Shown: positions 51,305 through 63,129, counted from the first letter of the stretch. The stretch: DNA of 64,000 bases from Atrina japonica (GCA_030159075.1 BROG01000564.1:96001-160000); one strand, 5' to 3'. Translations and numbers: made by a program. The notes: generated by a model not told the origin, from the sequence alone.

Positions 51305-51940
51305 TTACAAAGTAAGTAGGCGGAAATAAATTTACCACTGCACATTCTACAAATTTGGAAATTAAACACCATACTTATCCATGACATTAAATACTATAAA
51401 CTTAATACCAATGTTATAGTTTTATAAAATGAAGGGTAAAAACAAATAAATACCCATGACCAAAAATTATCTAAATATATTTCTACATCCGTCTAGATGT
51501 AACCAATGTTAAAGGTTGTTGACTGTCCTGGATTCTGAGTAATGTAATTTCTGGGTCTTTCCAAAAAATTGTTCAAGAAATCCCGATATTATAAATTCTG
51601 CTTTTTATTTTGTAGAACAAACAATGACAGACAATTACGCATAAACGATGAATCGCAGTCTACTTTAAATATCTGATTTCACCCTTTAAAATATAGGTAA
51701 TCGTTGACAATATTACTCATGTAATTCAGACAAAGTTTAACACATGCATATGCAAAATACGAAACAAAAGATTAAAACTTCATCAGTTTATACCTTGGTA
51801 TTGAGATTTTTTATATTCTAAATATCGAACCATAATAAATAGATGCCAGTTCACAGGAAGTGTTCTTATATTAAATAAAGAGATCTAAATGGGGCTTTGT
51901 AAAAAGAAAACTGATATTGGAGAAACACTTACCCCTGTCC
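51305..51940. other. unannotated AT-rich sequence
   Basis: No gene or structured repeat recognised. Confidence 0.3.
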
Positions 51941-51944
51941 ATTT

Positions 51945-52275
51945 GCAAGAGAATGTGTAATAGATATGGTTGTATGTGTATGTGTGAATTTGTATGTAAA
52001 TATGATTGTGTCTATATGTGTGAATATGTATATAAATATGATTCTTTGTATATGTGTGAATTGTGTAAAAGATATGGTTGTGTGTATATGTGTGAATTTG
52101 TATGTAAATATGGTTCTGTGTATATGTATATATGTGTGAATTGTGTATGTAAATATGATTCTGTGTATATGTGTGAATTGTGTAGAATATATGGTTGTGT
52201 GTATATGTGTGAATTGTGTATGTAAATATGGTTGTGTATATATGAGTGAATTGTGGATGTAGATATGGTTGTATG
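51945..52275. repeat. 36-bp minisatellite
   Basis: About nine units of TGTATGTAAATATGGTTGTG plus TGTATATGTGTGAATT with small length variation. The multiple-of-three period makes a 102-codon frame on the plus strand and a 106-codon frame on the minus strand. Confidence 0.92.
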
Positions 52276-52564
52276 TATGTATTGCATATGTGTGTTATGT
52301 CCTTTTTTAAAAAGACTGTGGCCTTTTTTCATATCAGGTGCTCAGTCAAGTCACAGAACCTACCCATGATAGAAGCTGGGCATTTAAAAATAATGATAAT
52401 TTGGCTCTATATCAAAGCTTCTCCGGAATCATTGAATGTATTTGTTTGATTTGATTTTGTTATCTGAAAATAAAAACAGGTGCGCTTTACACTGTCATAA
52501 CAGAAGTAATGTGTATCTTCTAGTATGCAAATGTCGAAAGCAACATAATCTATCGTACTGCTTT

Positions 52565-52995
52565 ATATACTGATGCTAATTCCTATTGCCGTTTTTTTAA
52601 GTTGCTTCCTGCTACCGTATATTGAAGCTACTTTCCACTACCATATACTGAAATTACTTCCTGTTACTGTATATAGAAGTTACTCCCTCCCCGCTACCGT
52701 ACACTGAAGCTACTTCCCACTACCGTATATCGAAGTTACTACCTGCTATCGTATATTGAAGCTAGTTACCGCTTTCGTATACTGAAGCTACTTCCTGTTA
52801 CAGTATACTGAAGCTACTTTGTTTTACTGTATACAGAAGCTACTTTGTGTTACTGTATACTGAAGCTATCTCTTGATACCGTGCACTGAAGAGGCTACTT
52901 TGAGTTACCGTATACTGAAGCTACTTCCCGCTACCATATACTGAAGCTACTTCCTGTTACCGTATACTGAAGCTACTTTGTAGTTCTGTTTATTG
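52565..52995 (+). repeat. ~26-bp minisatellite
   Basis: About sixteen diverged units of ACTGAAGCTACTTCCTGTTA plus CCGTAT. Variation is mostly substitution (CCCACTACC, TTTGTGTTAC). Confidence 0.93.
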
Positions 52996-52997
52996 AA

Positions 52998-53555
52998 ATT
53001 ACTTCCTGTTTCAATATACCGCATCACTGAATTTTTAATACATTTGTTCGAACGTTTGATATGCTTGTGTTTTAGTGCGTTGATAATGCATTTGATAGGA
53101 ATATTTTTATCTCAACTTTTTTGGCATTTTGAAAATGTTCTGATTCTCAGTTTCCGTTATACCGTCTGGCAGAAAGGTAAACGATATATACAACTTTGCG
53201 TTACATACTTGTCCGAAAATGGACAGTGACTGAAACTTCGTTACTGTTGATTGCAAAACTGAAAATTCAAATTGAAAATGAAAAAAATTATATTTTCCAT
53301 TGTTCTACGGAAACAATAAAAATCGATATCTAGTTTTCCTCAGAACAAAACTACCATTACTTCTAATGAAAGTAATAAGTTTGAAATAAAAATCTATAAG
53401 CCTGGCTATTGGAAATAAAATATAGAAAGGATAGAAAATAATAAGTTGGAAACCAACATATAAATCAACATGCAAAATGAATTAGAAGAGTATTCACCAT
53501 TTATCACAAAATGCGTTTTTGATAATCAGTTTCACTCCTTCACTTATTCTCTTGA
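52998..53555. other. unannotated AT-rich sequence
   Basis: No gene or structured repeat recognised. Confidence 0.3.
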
Positions 53556-53560
53556 TTAAT

Positions 53561-53625
53561 ATCAGCGTGAAAGCAATTAGAAATTGTTCGTTCCTTCATA
53601 GGTTTTAATGTACCAAGGACGGTTT
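53561..53625 (-). repeat. short dispersed repeat C, copy 2
   Basis: AATATCAGCGTGAAAGC and TTTTAATGTACCAAGGAC match 26093-26158 in the same orientation. Confidence 0.5.
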
Positions 53626-53707
53626 ATACGTTAAATCGTTTTGCGTTATAAGTTCTGTTCTGTCGAAATATAGATACATCAATGAGGTCGTATGTCTTAG
53701 GAGTGAA

Positions 53708-53710
<3 letters not shown>

Positions 53711-53795
<85 letters not shown>
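53711..53795. repeat. (TA)n microsatellite
   Basis: Pure TA for about 85 bp. Confidence 0.99.
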
Positions 53796-54494
<699 letters not shown>

Positions 54495-54939
54495 GCATGC
54501 AAGCACACACACACTTTGTATTCAAATATACCTTTATATGACAGAGGTTTTCGTTGGATGATATAATATCAGTTTTTTATATGAACAGTTTGATGTTTTT
54601 GGTTTGCTTTTAATTCAATTAAGTAACTTAAGTAGTTAAACGTCACACTGTTCATAACATCTTTACTTCGTCATTTTTTCGGTAAAGTAGAAGAAAAATT
54701 GCCTTGGAACAAATTATCTGCACATTTAAACCAAGTATATCATTTCATAATGCACAATTTTTTTAACAGAACAATGCTCAGGTATGGTGCTTTATAGCTC
54801 TGGGTTATATTTTCAACAATCCCCCGCATTTCTTTTGGCGTTGTCGTATCATTCTCAAAACATATTAATTAACAACAAGATTACCAATTACCATACCAAA
54901 ATAATTACGTGAAAAAGTGTTTATCACATATACCATTCG

Positions 54940-55075
54940 TAAGGAAGTCCAGGGGACAATATACAACCAGGTAAAGGTAAATCAAGGGTGGGATCATCTG
55001 CCATAGAAGAGTAAAATCACATGTCGCCCTGTCACACCAAACATGAGTTCACAGATAGATGTAAATAAAATACAA
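54940..55075 (+). repeat. dispersed family A copy, diverged
   Basis: AAGGAAGTCCAGGGGACAAT, AGGGTGGGATCATCTGCCAT, GTCGCCCTGTCACACC, CATGAGTTCACAGAT. Confidence 0.75.
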
Positions 55076-55584
55076 AATCCAAGTGTACTTACCACAGTAA
55101 AAAAATGTTTACTTTAGTTCACATAAATTTTAGTTAATAAAAATGGTTTTATATAGAAAATATCAGTTTTTTCTCCCATTAACTTTAGTTTAACATAGTA
55201 ATTTGTTGTGGTGAGAGTAAGCATAACCTGAGAATCATTTCATTTCCTACAATATAACTAGCACACAGCAATCATTAATATATTATTGGCATCTACTGCC
55301 TGTTGTTGATTTTTGTCGTTTTGTCCGCATGTTCTATTGACTATATCTATCTATTTAAACATCTGCCTTTCCATTGTTGTAATTTTACCTTGAGGTCAAT
55401 TGACAAAATCAATTCACTGGTTTAAAACACTGAAAGCATCATATTAACTTAAGTACTCGTATATTTATAAAAAGAACATATAACTATTTTGCGTATTAGT
55501 ACAATTGTTATGATAAAAATAAGTCATATTTAACTCCAAACACGTGATGATGTGCCAGGGAAGATGTATGTCTAAAGTCTAATG

Positions 55585-55800
55585 AAATATAAAAATCAGA
55601 TACCACACATGGACCTTTGAAAATCTGGAAATGGGATCAGGTGCCATGGATAGGTATGTATACCTTATAAACCGGTTACATCCGCTATGAGTGCATGGTT
55701 TAATTTAATGGAATAATTCGCGAATGATTCATCGTCATATTCGGAAAAGACAACCATTACTTCATAGCCAATTCAACATTTCATTCAATGAAACACTGTA
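55585..55800 (+). repeat. dispersed family A copy
   Basis: AATCAGATACCACACATGGA joins the start straight to the centre (a ~60-bp deletion). Then GATCAGGTGCCATGGATAGG, AACCGGTTACATCCGCTATG and TCAACATTTCATTCAATGAA. Confidence 0.8.
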
Positions 55801-55804
55801 ATTG

Positions 55805-57690
55805 AAAATGAAATAAGATGAAACAAATAAATTTTAGGGAAAACCGTGGCACAATCGCTTGTTTTTAATGAAACACAGTCCAGTCAATATTGGTATAGAA
55901 ATTGTAATTTTCTTAACCGTCGAAAAGAGGCGTTAACGTGATTGTAATGGTGCTGAAATTGATTAAGTTGAAGAAAACTGACAGGTCGCCAACCTGACAC
56001 TTACAATCACACAAATAAAATACTTTCTACGGACAAAAACTCACTATCAAAAGAGTGTGACATTTCTAATATATTTGAATCGATTAAAGAAAATACAAGT
56101 CTTTTATCCTTGTTTTAAGTGTCCCTTCTGTAAGCATGCTTTTGACTGTAATTGTGGAAATTATGGGTGGGGATAATTTAAACTAGGTACTCAATGAAGT
56201 GTTTTGTATAAATTATCCCCTCCCCCTGCGTAACAATCGCACAGTTGTGCAACAATTCGCACAGAAATATTCACAGTAAGTTGTGACATCGCGTAAAAAA
56301 TCAATGTAATGGTTTGTATGAGAAGAAAATCACCTAATTAACTACACGCGGAAACACCACGTTTACAGTATTCAAAGCGAAGTTTGCGTCAACAACTATA
56401 AAATACAGCCTGATGCTTAGAAAATGGTGGAGAATGTATGAATAATGCAGTAATTGATAGGCAACTATAAAGTTTTCTATAGATTAGACAATGTCTATAC
56501 ATTTCAATTTTTACCTGTCGCCAAGAACCTGTTTTTCAGTCATCAGAATTGCATGTAAAGTTCCTCAGGGTAGATTTCTTTTTCTATTTCAGATATTTAT
56601 TTTCTGTTTACATTTTCTTTCACAGATATTCTTTTCAGAATTCAATAATTCCATCAATTCCATAAAAGTGTTACTCAATACATTGTGGTATTATGGGAAT
56701 TCTAAAACGCTGAAATGGTGTGATACAACTTTTCAAAATCGATATGAAATGGGAAATTGTTTGTCATTAAGTTACAAATGGTATTTTCATAATCCTTTCA
56801 TTGTTATGGTTATGGTTATAAAACGGCATTGTGTTTTATAGCCTCAAACACCAATATTTCTCAAATGAAATTCATACATTACATAATTCATTTTCCGAAT
56901 CCGTAATTACAGGAAAGGTGTTTTTTATATTCCGTCCTAGTTATTAGTCCCCTACCTACAAAACTGGGGAACTGTAAGTTTTGTCTGCGCCCATCCTTCT
57001 ATTCTTCCGATTAAAGTTTTGATTAAAGTTTTGGTGGCAGGTTTGTAATTGCTCACCACACAGTTGTTTCACTGTAGGGGGTATGTATTGGTTTTATTTA
57101 TATAGGGTCAGCGGCAGTTACACATTTCTGCAAAATCATCACGGCGCACTTAGTCAGTTAGGCCTTTATGTCGATATGAGTGAAGTAATCAGTGAAAATA
57201 AAGTCGAAAATAGAAACTTAAACTGGGTCAACTTTCTTTTCATTTTATATAGAGCGCAGCGAAGGGCGTTCGCGAAGGGAACTCATAGATAACACATGTA
57301 CATAACATAGAAAAGTGACAGGAAGTCCTGTGTCAGAAGCTGTACACTGTAGAGCCTAAAAATTTCTCCAGCCAAGATGGCCAAAGATGCACCACGTCAA
57401 CCAGACGCTTCACCATTACTCTCTTCAAATCAAACGTTTTTGAGACTTTGTATGGTCATATTTTTGCGGGCGTGCTTATGTTCTAAATATTCGACATCAC
57501 AATTTAATTGTGACGTCTTTTTGCCGGACAGGTGTTGCTCTTGTGAGAGCGAATAGACTCCCAATGAATGTTTTTTCCGCATTATTAAAACAAGGAGCTG
57601 CGCTCGCTTTCAAGGTTTTGCCTTAGTTCATATAAATAATACATAGGTAAACCTATTGAGAGGGCGAAGGCATTCATCAACAGTTTTACA
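55805..57690. other. unannotated sequence
   Basis: No supported gene. A 116-codon plus-strand frame at 56491-56841 has no recognised motif. GAGCGCAGCGAAGGGCGTTC near 57252 resembles a motif I recall from bivalve dispersed repeats. Confidence 0.25.
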
Positions 57691-57697
57691 TGTTCAG

Positions 57698-57765
57698 TTA
57701 ATCACTTTGGGGATTCCGTCGTGTTGCCCCCGGGGGCAACATGACAGAATCACCAAAGGGATTAA
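57698..57765. repeat. 68-bp near-perfect palindrome without spacer
   Basis: Arms 57698-57731 and 57732-57765 meet at CCCCCGGGGG. The inner 27 bp of each arm pair with three exceptions, one of which would be a G-U pair in RNA, and the outer pairs (AATC/GATT) continue after one mismatch. Inner arm sequence TGTTGCCCCC / GGGGGCAACA. Confidence 0.92.
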
Positions 57766-57769
57766 TATT

Positions 57770-59240
57770 CAGTGTTTTTATCACGTAAATGTCCCGGTCA
57801 TTCACTCATTGTTTTAAATAAAATATTGAGTGGCTGACTGTTTCCTTGGTGCTTAAACTTAAATAGAATCTGTGTTATCTATTAGTCATGACTTCAATGC
57901 ACAAACATGATTTTATGCTATATATTTTTCTCTATCCCAGCGTATCCATCGTTTCGTGCAGTTCACATTACCAGAATAATGGAGGCGCTTCATGATCGGG
58001 TTCGATGTACAACCCTAGTCGTTATGGCTTAGTCTCGATCTACAAAACGTTTCTTAGTGTGGTAGTTTATTACTTCGTTTGCAATGCGCTTTTAAGTAAT
58101 GACTTTGCATTTCCGACATTTTGTTTATGTCACGCGCAAATTCCCGATGTGAGCAAAATTTTTACCATTAGTAGTACGGATCCCCGGATGTAGTAGGAAT
58201 AAAAAATGTGAGCTTCTCTACATATATGAGAACTTCACCCTCTATTATGATAGACAATGCAGCGCAGCGAATCAAAATTATCGATAGAAGTGTCGCAAAA
58301 TACCCCTTCCTTCTCCTTACTATGAACTATGTCGCAAATTGTCTGTGACTTCCTATACTTCTGCGACTGTACTGGAGGCAATATAGACGTAAGCACACAT
58401 CCGCAAGATTTTGAAAAATAGGAACTACTGGAAATTATTTCTATTACTATAGATTTCTAAGAATTTTTTTCCTAAAATACAATTTACAAATATATTGTTA
58501 TTTTGAAATTCTTCGCTAGAATGCAGTCGGCGTTCTTTTGCTAAACAATTATGAGAACTTACAAATAACATCATTATTGTATGACATATTTAGAAATAAA
58601 ATTATTCTTAAAGACTGATTATTCATTGACCCAAATCGTGAGCATGGCAAATGACAATAAATGAAAAGCGACTCCATGGAGGCCTGGCAGCCCGGTTTAT
58701 TTTCCCAAGTTTTATGAAGAACGGAATAGAAATGGAGAAGGGACGTATGATCACAACGTTTCACCAGAAGTACGAGTTACCAGTAACTAAAATATCTACG
58801 GATAGCAAAAAACAGAAGTTAGACAATCAGTGGCATTTATATATCCATATACCAGTTTCTACAAGACTCAGAGTTTATATCGGCTATAAACAAAGTTCCT
58901 CGTATGACGTCACACAATTATGTAACTCCATTCATAACATGACGTCACTCCAAGATATTTCATTCCAGAAAATTCTATACTTTACTGTTCTACCTTGAAC
59001 TTCGCTTTTACATGATTATGAGACTGATCACGTATAAGGCGGCATATTCGATTCCATTATTTTGTTTTTCAATTTGAAAACTATGAGAATTATATATTCT
59101 ATTTCTCTGTCACCAAACGACATCGATATTCAATATGATATTGACAATAAATGCACCCTGACAAACGTCCATTCGTTAATTAGCTGAGTTAGTGTTGATC
59201 TGTAGTACTGTACTGATGTAGGATAATGGTGTCATGAATG
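57770..59240. other. unannotated sequence
   Basis: No supported gene. A 115-codon plus-strand frame (58651-58998) has no recognisable domain, but holds two perfect TGACGTCA sites (58905 and 58940). Confidence 0.25.
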
Positions 59241-59243
59241 TGC

Positions 59244-59374
59244 TATATAAACATTATTGATCTACAGTGGTCATTCAGTTTGTAGGTTCAAAAGGGGAAT
59301 CATTAATGCACAGAAGCCGTCTAGAGCTATCATCAGTTCAGAGCCCTTTTACACAATTGTAAACATATTGTTGC
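59244..59374 (+). promoter_or_regulatory. speculative TATA box, initiator and first exon
   Basis: TATATAAA at 59244-59251 lies 29 bp before the A of an initiator-like TCATTC (59271-59276). A GTAAGT donor-like site occurs at 59375. It is upstream of, and co-directional with, the ankyrin gene. Such matches arise by chance in AT-rich DNA, so this is only a candidate. Confidence 0.15.
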
Positions 59375-59734
59375 GTAAGTAACCAACATGTTGCATATTT
59401 TCTAAATTTGTCCAATAGATCTATATCCTACAATAAATTGTCTTTTTAAATGTTAATGATAAATCAATGATTACATTCTATAAATCGGAAGTATACCGTT
59501 TTAGTCAAATAAACAGTGATCGATTAAATAGTCAGTTATCTGTGAGTATCGTAACTTTATAGGCCTATATTGATCGGTAAATTCTTCTCTTTTTTTACTG
59601 AAGATGAATATTCATGTTTGAGTTTTCAAGGTAAAATATTTTAGACCTAATTGCAATTTGTAAAAGATGTAGTCTCAAACGCAAACATTTAGAGATCATG
59701 AATGATAATTAACAAAAATAAATAAAAACATAGA

Positions 59735-59940
59735 ATCTAATATCTATGATATATTTATTTTGTCATTTTTTTTACAGTGGTTACACTTAGATGGATTTCG
59801 GCTATACATTAAGAGATATTATTTGGCCTTGTATGATACCACTTTATCTTTAGAAAAAACACGCACTTTTCAAATTGGAGCTCAACTGATGAAGTCTAAT
59901 TGACAGAAACTATATCGTCTTGAGCATTATAAATTTGGTA
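59735..59940 (+). mobile_element. hammerhead-bearing short dispersed element, copy 3
   Basis: TTTTTTTTACAGTGGTTACA, GATGGATTTCGGCTATAC, TTTGGCCTTGTATGATACCA and CAAATTGGAGCTCAACTGAT align with 8812-8990 and 29828-30020. It is about 200 bp with no open frame. The ribozyme-like part is its right end. Copies in several places suggest a mobile non-autonomous element; retrozymes and Penelope-like element ends are precedents. Confidence 0.8.
59871..59937 (+). ncRNA. candidate type I hammerhead ribozyme
   Basis: All box elements are in order. CTGATGA at 59886-59892; stem II GTC (59894-59896) with GAC (59902-59904) around a 5-base loop; GAAAC at 59906-59910; a minimal 2-bp stem III (AC with GT) around a 6-base loop; cleavage triplet GTC at 59917-59919. 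Stem I has an inner helix GCTCAA (59880-59885) with TTGAGC (59920-59925), an internal loop (GGA against ATTATA), and an outer helix CAAATT (59871-59876) with AATTTG (59932-59937). A type I form with tiny stem III is what is known from Penelope-like elements and retrozymes. One flaw is an A-A mismatch at the base of stem II (59893 and 59905), where active ribozymes normally have a G-C type pair. Activity is unproven. Confidence 0.7.
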
Positions 59941-60079
59941 TTATGTTTATAATATTTGTAGGGGTTTATATATAAAAATTTCTGATTGTAATCAATTGTA
60001 AAATAAAAAAGATAATCAATTTCCTCTGAAAATAAAGTAACCAACCAATATCTAATTATGATGGATCATCTTAAGTTCC

Positions 60080-60870
60080 ATCATTACCTGTAGTTTTATC
60101 AATTATAAAGCGGTGTTGGACAAACATGTCTCTATCCGTTTTGAGGTTACTTGTAGGCTGTTGTTTATTAATTACGAAGTAATGTGAGACTTGCCTGATC
60201 CTCGTTTTTAAAAGTAATGCAGAATTCTATCCTGAACTTCTAAGTATGCCCACACACATCGTCTGCATTATTTGTAAACACGGCTGATCAAGGAGATTTT
60301 CGTGTTGATACTTTACAGAGTTAACATTTTTATCAATTACACAACAATCGTATCAAATTTGTTTGAAATGATGTATATATCTGTGTGTGTGTGTGTGTAA
60401 TACAGGTTTATATTTATTTGCGGTCTCTTACCTTCTTAGATTTATCAGTATATATTGGTTATAAACTAAGTTGTTTTCATTATACCTCAAGTCTCTAACC
60501 CTTTTACTGTTACCTGTAGTTTCAAACTGTCAAAGAGGTGTGAAACATGTATTTGTCCCTCATTAATTTACCTGTTATTAATTAATAAGACCTACGCAGA
60601 GTGGTGTTGAATAAATCTTTCCCTATCCCCTTAAATTAGCCTGTTATTTATTAGATAGTTCTACAAAGCTGAGTCTAACATATCTGCCTTTAACCCTGTT
60701 AGAGTCATAAGTAACAAATTGTTGTACACTTCAACTCCCTAACTCTGTTTTAGTTATCTGTAGCTCAATAGCTCCAAAGTGGTGTGTTGCATTGTCTCCC
60801 TTTTCCTTTAAGTGTTATCTGTAACTTAATTAGTTAACAGTACTGTGAGGACCAACTTGCTGATCTGTAG
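60080..60870 (+). repeat. highly diverged ~65-80-bp tandem repeat
   Basis: Recurring order of TTACCTGTAG, ATTAATTA, AAAGNGGTGT and TCTCCCTNTCC-like blocks near 60085, 60505, 60575, 60640, 60752 and 60819, with spacing from 65 to 80 bp. Old and irregular. Confidence 0.5.
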
Positions 60871-61000
60871 ACCGACACGATGCAAGGTTGAGTTATGCTG
60901 AAAGTCTGTCCTGATTGTAAGTTACAATTGATGGGTAACATCATACCATTTACCATAACAAGTAACTTGAAAATCGGGGCAGAATTTCGACCTACAAGGT
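60870..61000 (+). other. possible untranslated exon ending in a strong donor
   Basis: CTACAAG|GTGAGTG at 60992-61005 is a near-ideal splice donor, 490 bp before the acceptor of the first coding exon. The sequence before it has no frame. If real it would be a 5' untranslated exon of the ankyrin gene. Unsupported otherwise. Confidence 0.2.
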
Positions 61001-61084
61001 GAGTGTACTTTACTATATAGGAAGATACGATTAAAACTGAGATGTGTCAATTCTTTAATGTCCATGTTGCAACCGGAGGGTCGC

Positions 61085-61325
61085 GGGATCGTGTCTCGGG
61101 AGTTGCGGCTGACTTTTCTTGTACTTCGGATGCGACATTAAAAACCGAGGTCCCGTGTCACAGTAGGTGTCGGCACGTTAAAGAACCCTAACTGTTCAAT
61201 GGCCGAAAATGCCGAGCATAGACCGAAACTTGAAGCCCTCCACCGGCATTTGGTGACGTCTCCATATGAGTGAAATATTTTGAGTGGAGCACGAAACAAC
61301 AACATCAATAACACCAACAACAATA
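61085..61325 (+). mobile_element. SINE copy, head degraded
   Basis: Same SINE body as at 18906 and 50231 but on the plus strand: GGATGCGACATTAAAAACCG, AGGTCCCGTGTCACAGTAGG, CGGCACGTTAAAGAACCC, TTTGGTGACGTCTCCATATG, then an AACAACAACA tail. The tRNA-like head is missing or unrecognisable and no target duplication was found, so it is older or 5'-truncated. Confidence 0.85.
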
Positions 61326-61440
61326 AATTTGGTCAATATTGGATAAACAAGAACCTCTGAAAATACATTTATTTTAATTTCGAGCTCAACTGATGAAGTC
61401 TTATCGACACATACACTCGTCTAGAGCATTTTTCCAACTT
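61325..61440 (+). repeat. fragment of family A joined to hammerhead element, copy 4
   Basis: TCAATATTGGATAAACAAGA, CCTCTGAAAATACA is a family A centre fragment. Directly after it, CGAGCTCAACTGATGAAGTC (CTGATGA at 61390-61396) is the right end of the hammerhead element. Stem II GTC/GAC and the final GTC remain, but the GAAAC box reads CATAC. Confidence 0.7.
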
Positions 61441-61512
61441 TGTTATTCAAATCATTAATTCATGTTCATTCCGTTGTTTGGTCTCTTTACAGCATACTGT
61501 CGTCATCACAAC

Positions 61513-61686
61513 ATGAGTAGTAGCTCCGAGGAAGACGGAGATAACGTGTTAGGGAGTGGAGACTTCCTGTATGACGAATATACATTACTCGAGGCATGCG
61601 TAGAGGGTGACATTGAAGCTGTTCAGAATATACTCGACGAAAATCCAACAGTAGACGAAATAAATGAAAGAGATAAAACTGGTAAG
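61513..61686 (+). CDS. ankyrin-repeat protein, first coding exon
   Basis: This exon encodes 58 residues. ATG at 61513 opens an acidic, Ser-rich start (MSSSSEEDGD), followed from about residue 22 by an ankyrin helix pair (LLEACVEGDIEAVQNILDE) and the start of a second repeat (DKTGK). A pyrimidine-rich acceptor (TCTCTTTACAG) ends at 61492, so the 20 bp before ATG would be 5' untranslated sequence in the same exon. The frame is open further upstream to a Met at 61462, but that stretch spans the acceptor and is probably intron. The donor AAG|GTACGT is at 61687. An alternative donor five bases earlier (GTAAGG) would break the ankyrin consensus at the join. Ankyrin repeats mediate protein binding; partner and location are unknown. 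I find a loose resemblance to the ANKRD33 group, by memory only. The gene continues at 62790. Confidence 0.85.
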
Positions 61687-61689
61687 GTA

Positions 61690-62185
61690 CGTTCGATTAG
61701 TATTTCATATAAAGGTTTAGTATGTTTTGTCGACTTAGCGATTATTATAAGAGACGTAGAAGTTGTAAATAAATAATGTATACAGCGTCGTATATATTAG
61801 TCACAGACACGTAGTTGTCATTATATTATTCAGAAAGATAATAACATTATATATAAAATCGGTTGATAGGAAGTATACGTCGATTCTAAGGATCATGCGC
61901 AAGTATATTTTTGATCAAAGGTCTTGAATTAGGGTCGTGACCTTCAGTCAAATTCCTGTTAAGATTACCTAGTTGTCATTTGTACAAGTATAAGTCGTCT
62001 CCATCCATTATATCGCCAGAGAGCTTTCCATCTAGCTTGAGGAATCAGGTGTAAAGTCAGCATATGGTAAATCAAATCGTCCTTATAAGATCTGCAATTA
62101 CTATGTTACATCAACAAAAATGTTGACTTATCTTTTCGGAAGTGTTGTTGATTTGTCTTTATCGATTCTTATACGAGGATTTATT
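61690..62185. other. intron of ankyrin gene, first half
   Basis: Begins at donor GTACGT (61687). AT-rich, with nothing recognised before the family A remnant at 62190. Confidence 0.5.
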
Positions 62186-62189
62186 TGAA

Positions 62190-62290
62190 TTTGATTCCAA
62201 ATTCATGGACGATGTGACCGGTGGATAGGTAATGGTTATATTCACATATCACCTGGTCTCATTTGTGGATTTTTCCGGACGGAATTAACC
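62190..62290 (-). repeat. diverged family A remnant in the intron
   Basis: Minus orientation: ATGTGACCGGTGGATAGGTA, then ATATCACCTGGTCTCATTTG. Weak but in the right order. Confidence 0.5.
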
Positions 62291-62789
62291 ATCAGCTTGA
62301 ATTTTAACAGATATGTCACTATGCCACTTGACTCGGTTATCTTCTGAAGAAGAAGTAAGCGTAAATAAAAATTATTTCAGTGTTGTTGATTTTTACCCTG
62401 CACATCTCGATTGTGTGACTTTCTTTTCTTTAGATTAGAATTTCTTTAGATACGGTACCAGTACATTGACATTTACATGAAATGAACATAGGCTCAAGAA
62501 AATCAAATTAGACGTTCGATTGCGCGTGACTTCGGATTTTACAACGTGGTACAGGAACTGTTACTGTATGTGGTAAACGGTAGGAATAAATCTGTACAGA
62601 ATAGATAGCTGTGGAAATACTTAAACTTGTTAATGAATGACCCGCTATGAACAGTTAAATGACGTCATACGAACTATTTGCATAAATAAAAAGTCTATTA
62701 TCATTGTCATTTGAAGTCTGTATATTTTTTATAAAGTACGCACATAGTGTCCTACGTTTTTATACTTATAATTTTTCATCTATTTACAG

Positions 62790-62919
62790 ACTGCATTAAG
62801 TCACGCATGCGTAATGGGTATAACGCCTATAGTGGAGATGCTTTCTGAAGCGCCAGGTGTGGATGTGAATATCGGTGATAAAGAGGGAAACACGCCTTTG
62901 ATTTTTAGTTCTCAAGCAG
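62790..62919 (+). CDS. ankyrin-repeat protein, second coding exon (partial gene)
   Basis: The acceptor TCATCTATTTACAG ends at 62789. Joined in phase 0 to the previous exon it gives DKTGKTALSHACVMG, a textbook ankyrin hairpin and first helix. It continues ITPIVEMLSEAPGVDVN (second helix and loop) and opens a third repeat, DKEGNTPLIFSSQAG. The exon is 130 nt and ends in phase 1 at donor CAG|GTACGC (62920). No further coding exon is visible before 64000, so the gene leaves the window with at least two and a half repeats coded. The seamless repeat across the splice site is the main evidence that both exons are real. The pattern V-x2-L-x3-P-x2-DVN-x2-D-x-EGNT-x-L is compatible with ANKRD33-like proteins, but a search is needed. 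Confidence 0.88.
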
Positions 62920-63129
62920 GTACGCAATACCACAATTGATTTAAATGAAAATCGATGACCTGAAATATACACATATATCAGTCTGCAGGAATCTATAAGA
63001 AAAGTATGTCGTAATTCGTCTGTACTTAAAGCGATCTTATCGAAAAGACAAAGTATTTGTCAGGCAGACAATATATCTAATTAGGTGATCAAATGTTATC
63101 TGACACACATCTCCAATTCCAGTCTATAG

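Noticed and set aside
56491..56841. 116-codon plus-strand frame
   Set aside because: Aromatic and hydrophobic composition typical of translated AT-rich DNA; no motif.
58651..58998. 115-codon plus-strand frame
   Set aside because: No recognisable domain and no splice or promoter context. Length is compatible with chance given many frames in 64 kb.
59310..59345. Minus-strand CTGATGA as another hammerhead
   Set aside because: No GAAA box or matching stem follows it.
61462..61512. Upstream Met as start of the ankyrin protein
   Set aside because: The stretch contains a polypyrimidine tract and AG acceptor at 61492, so it is most likely intron.
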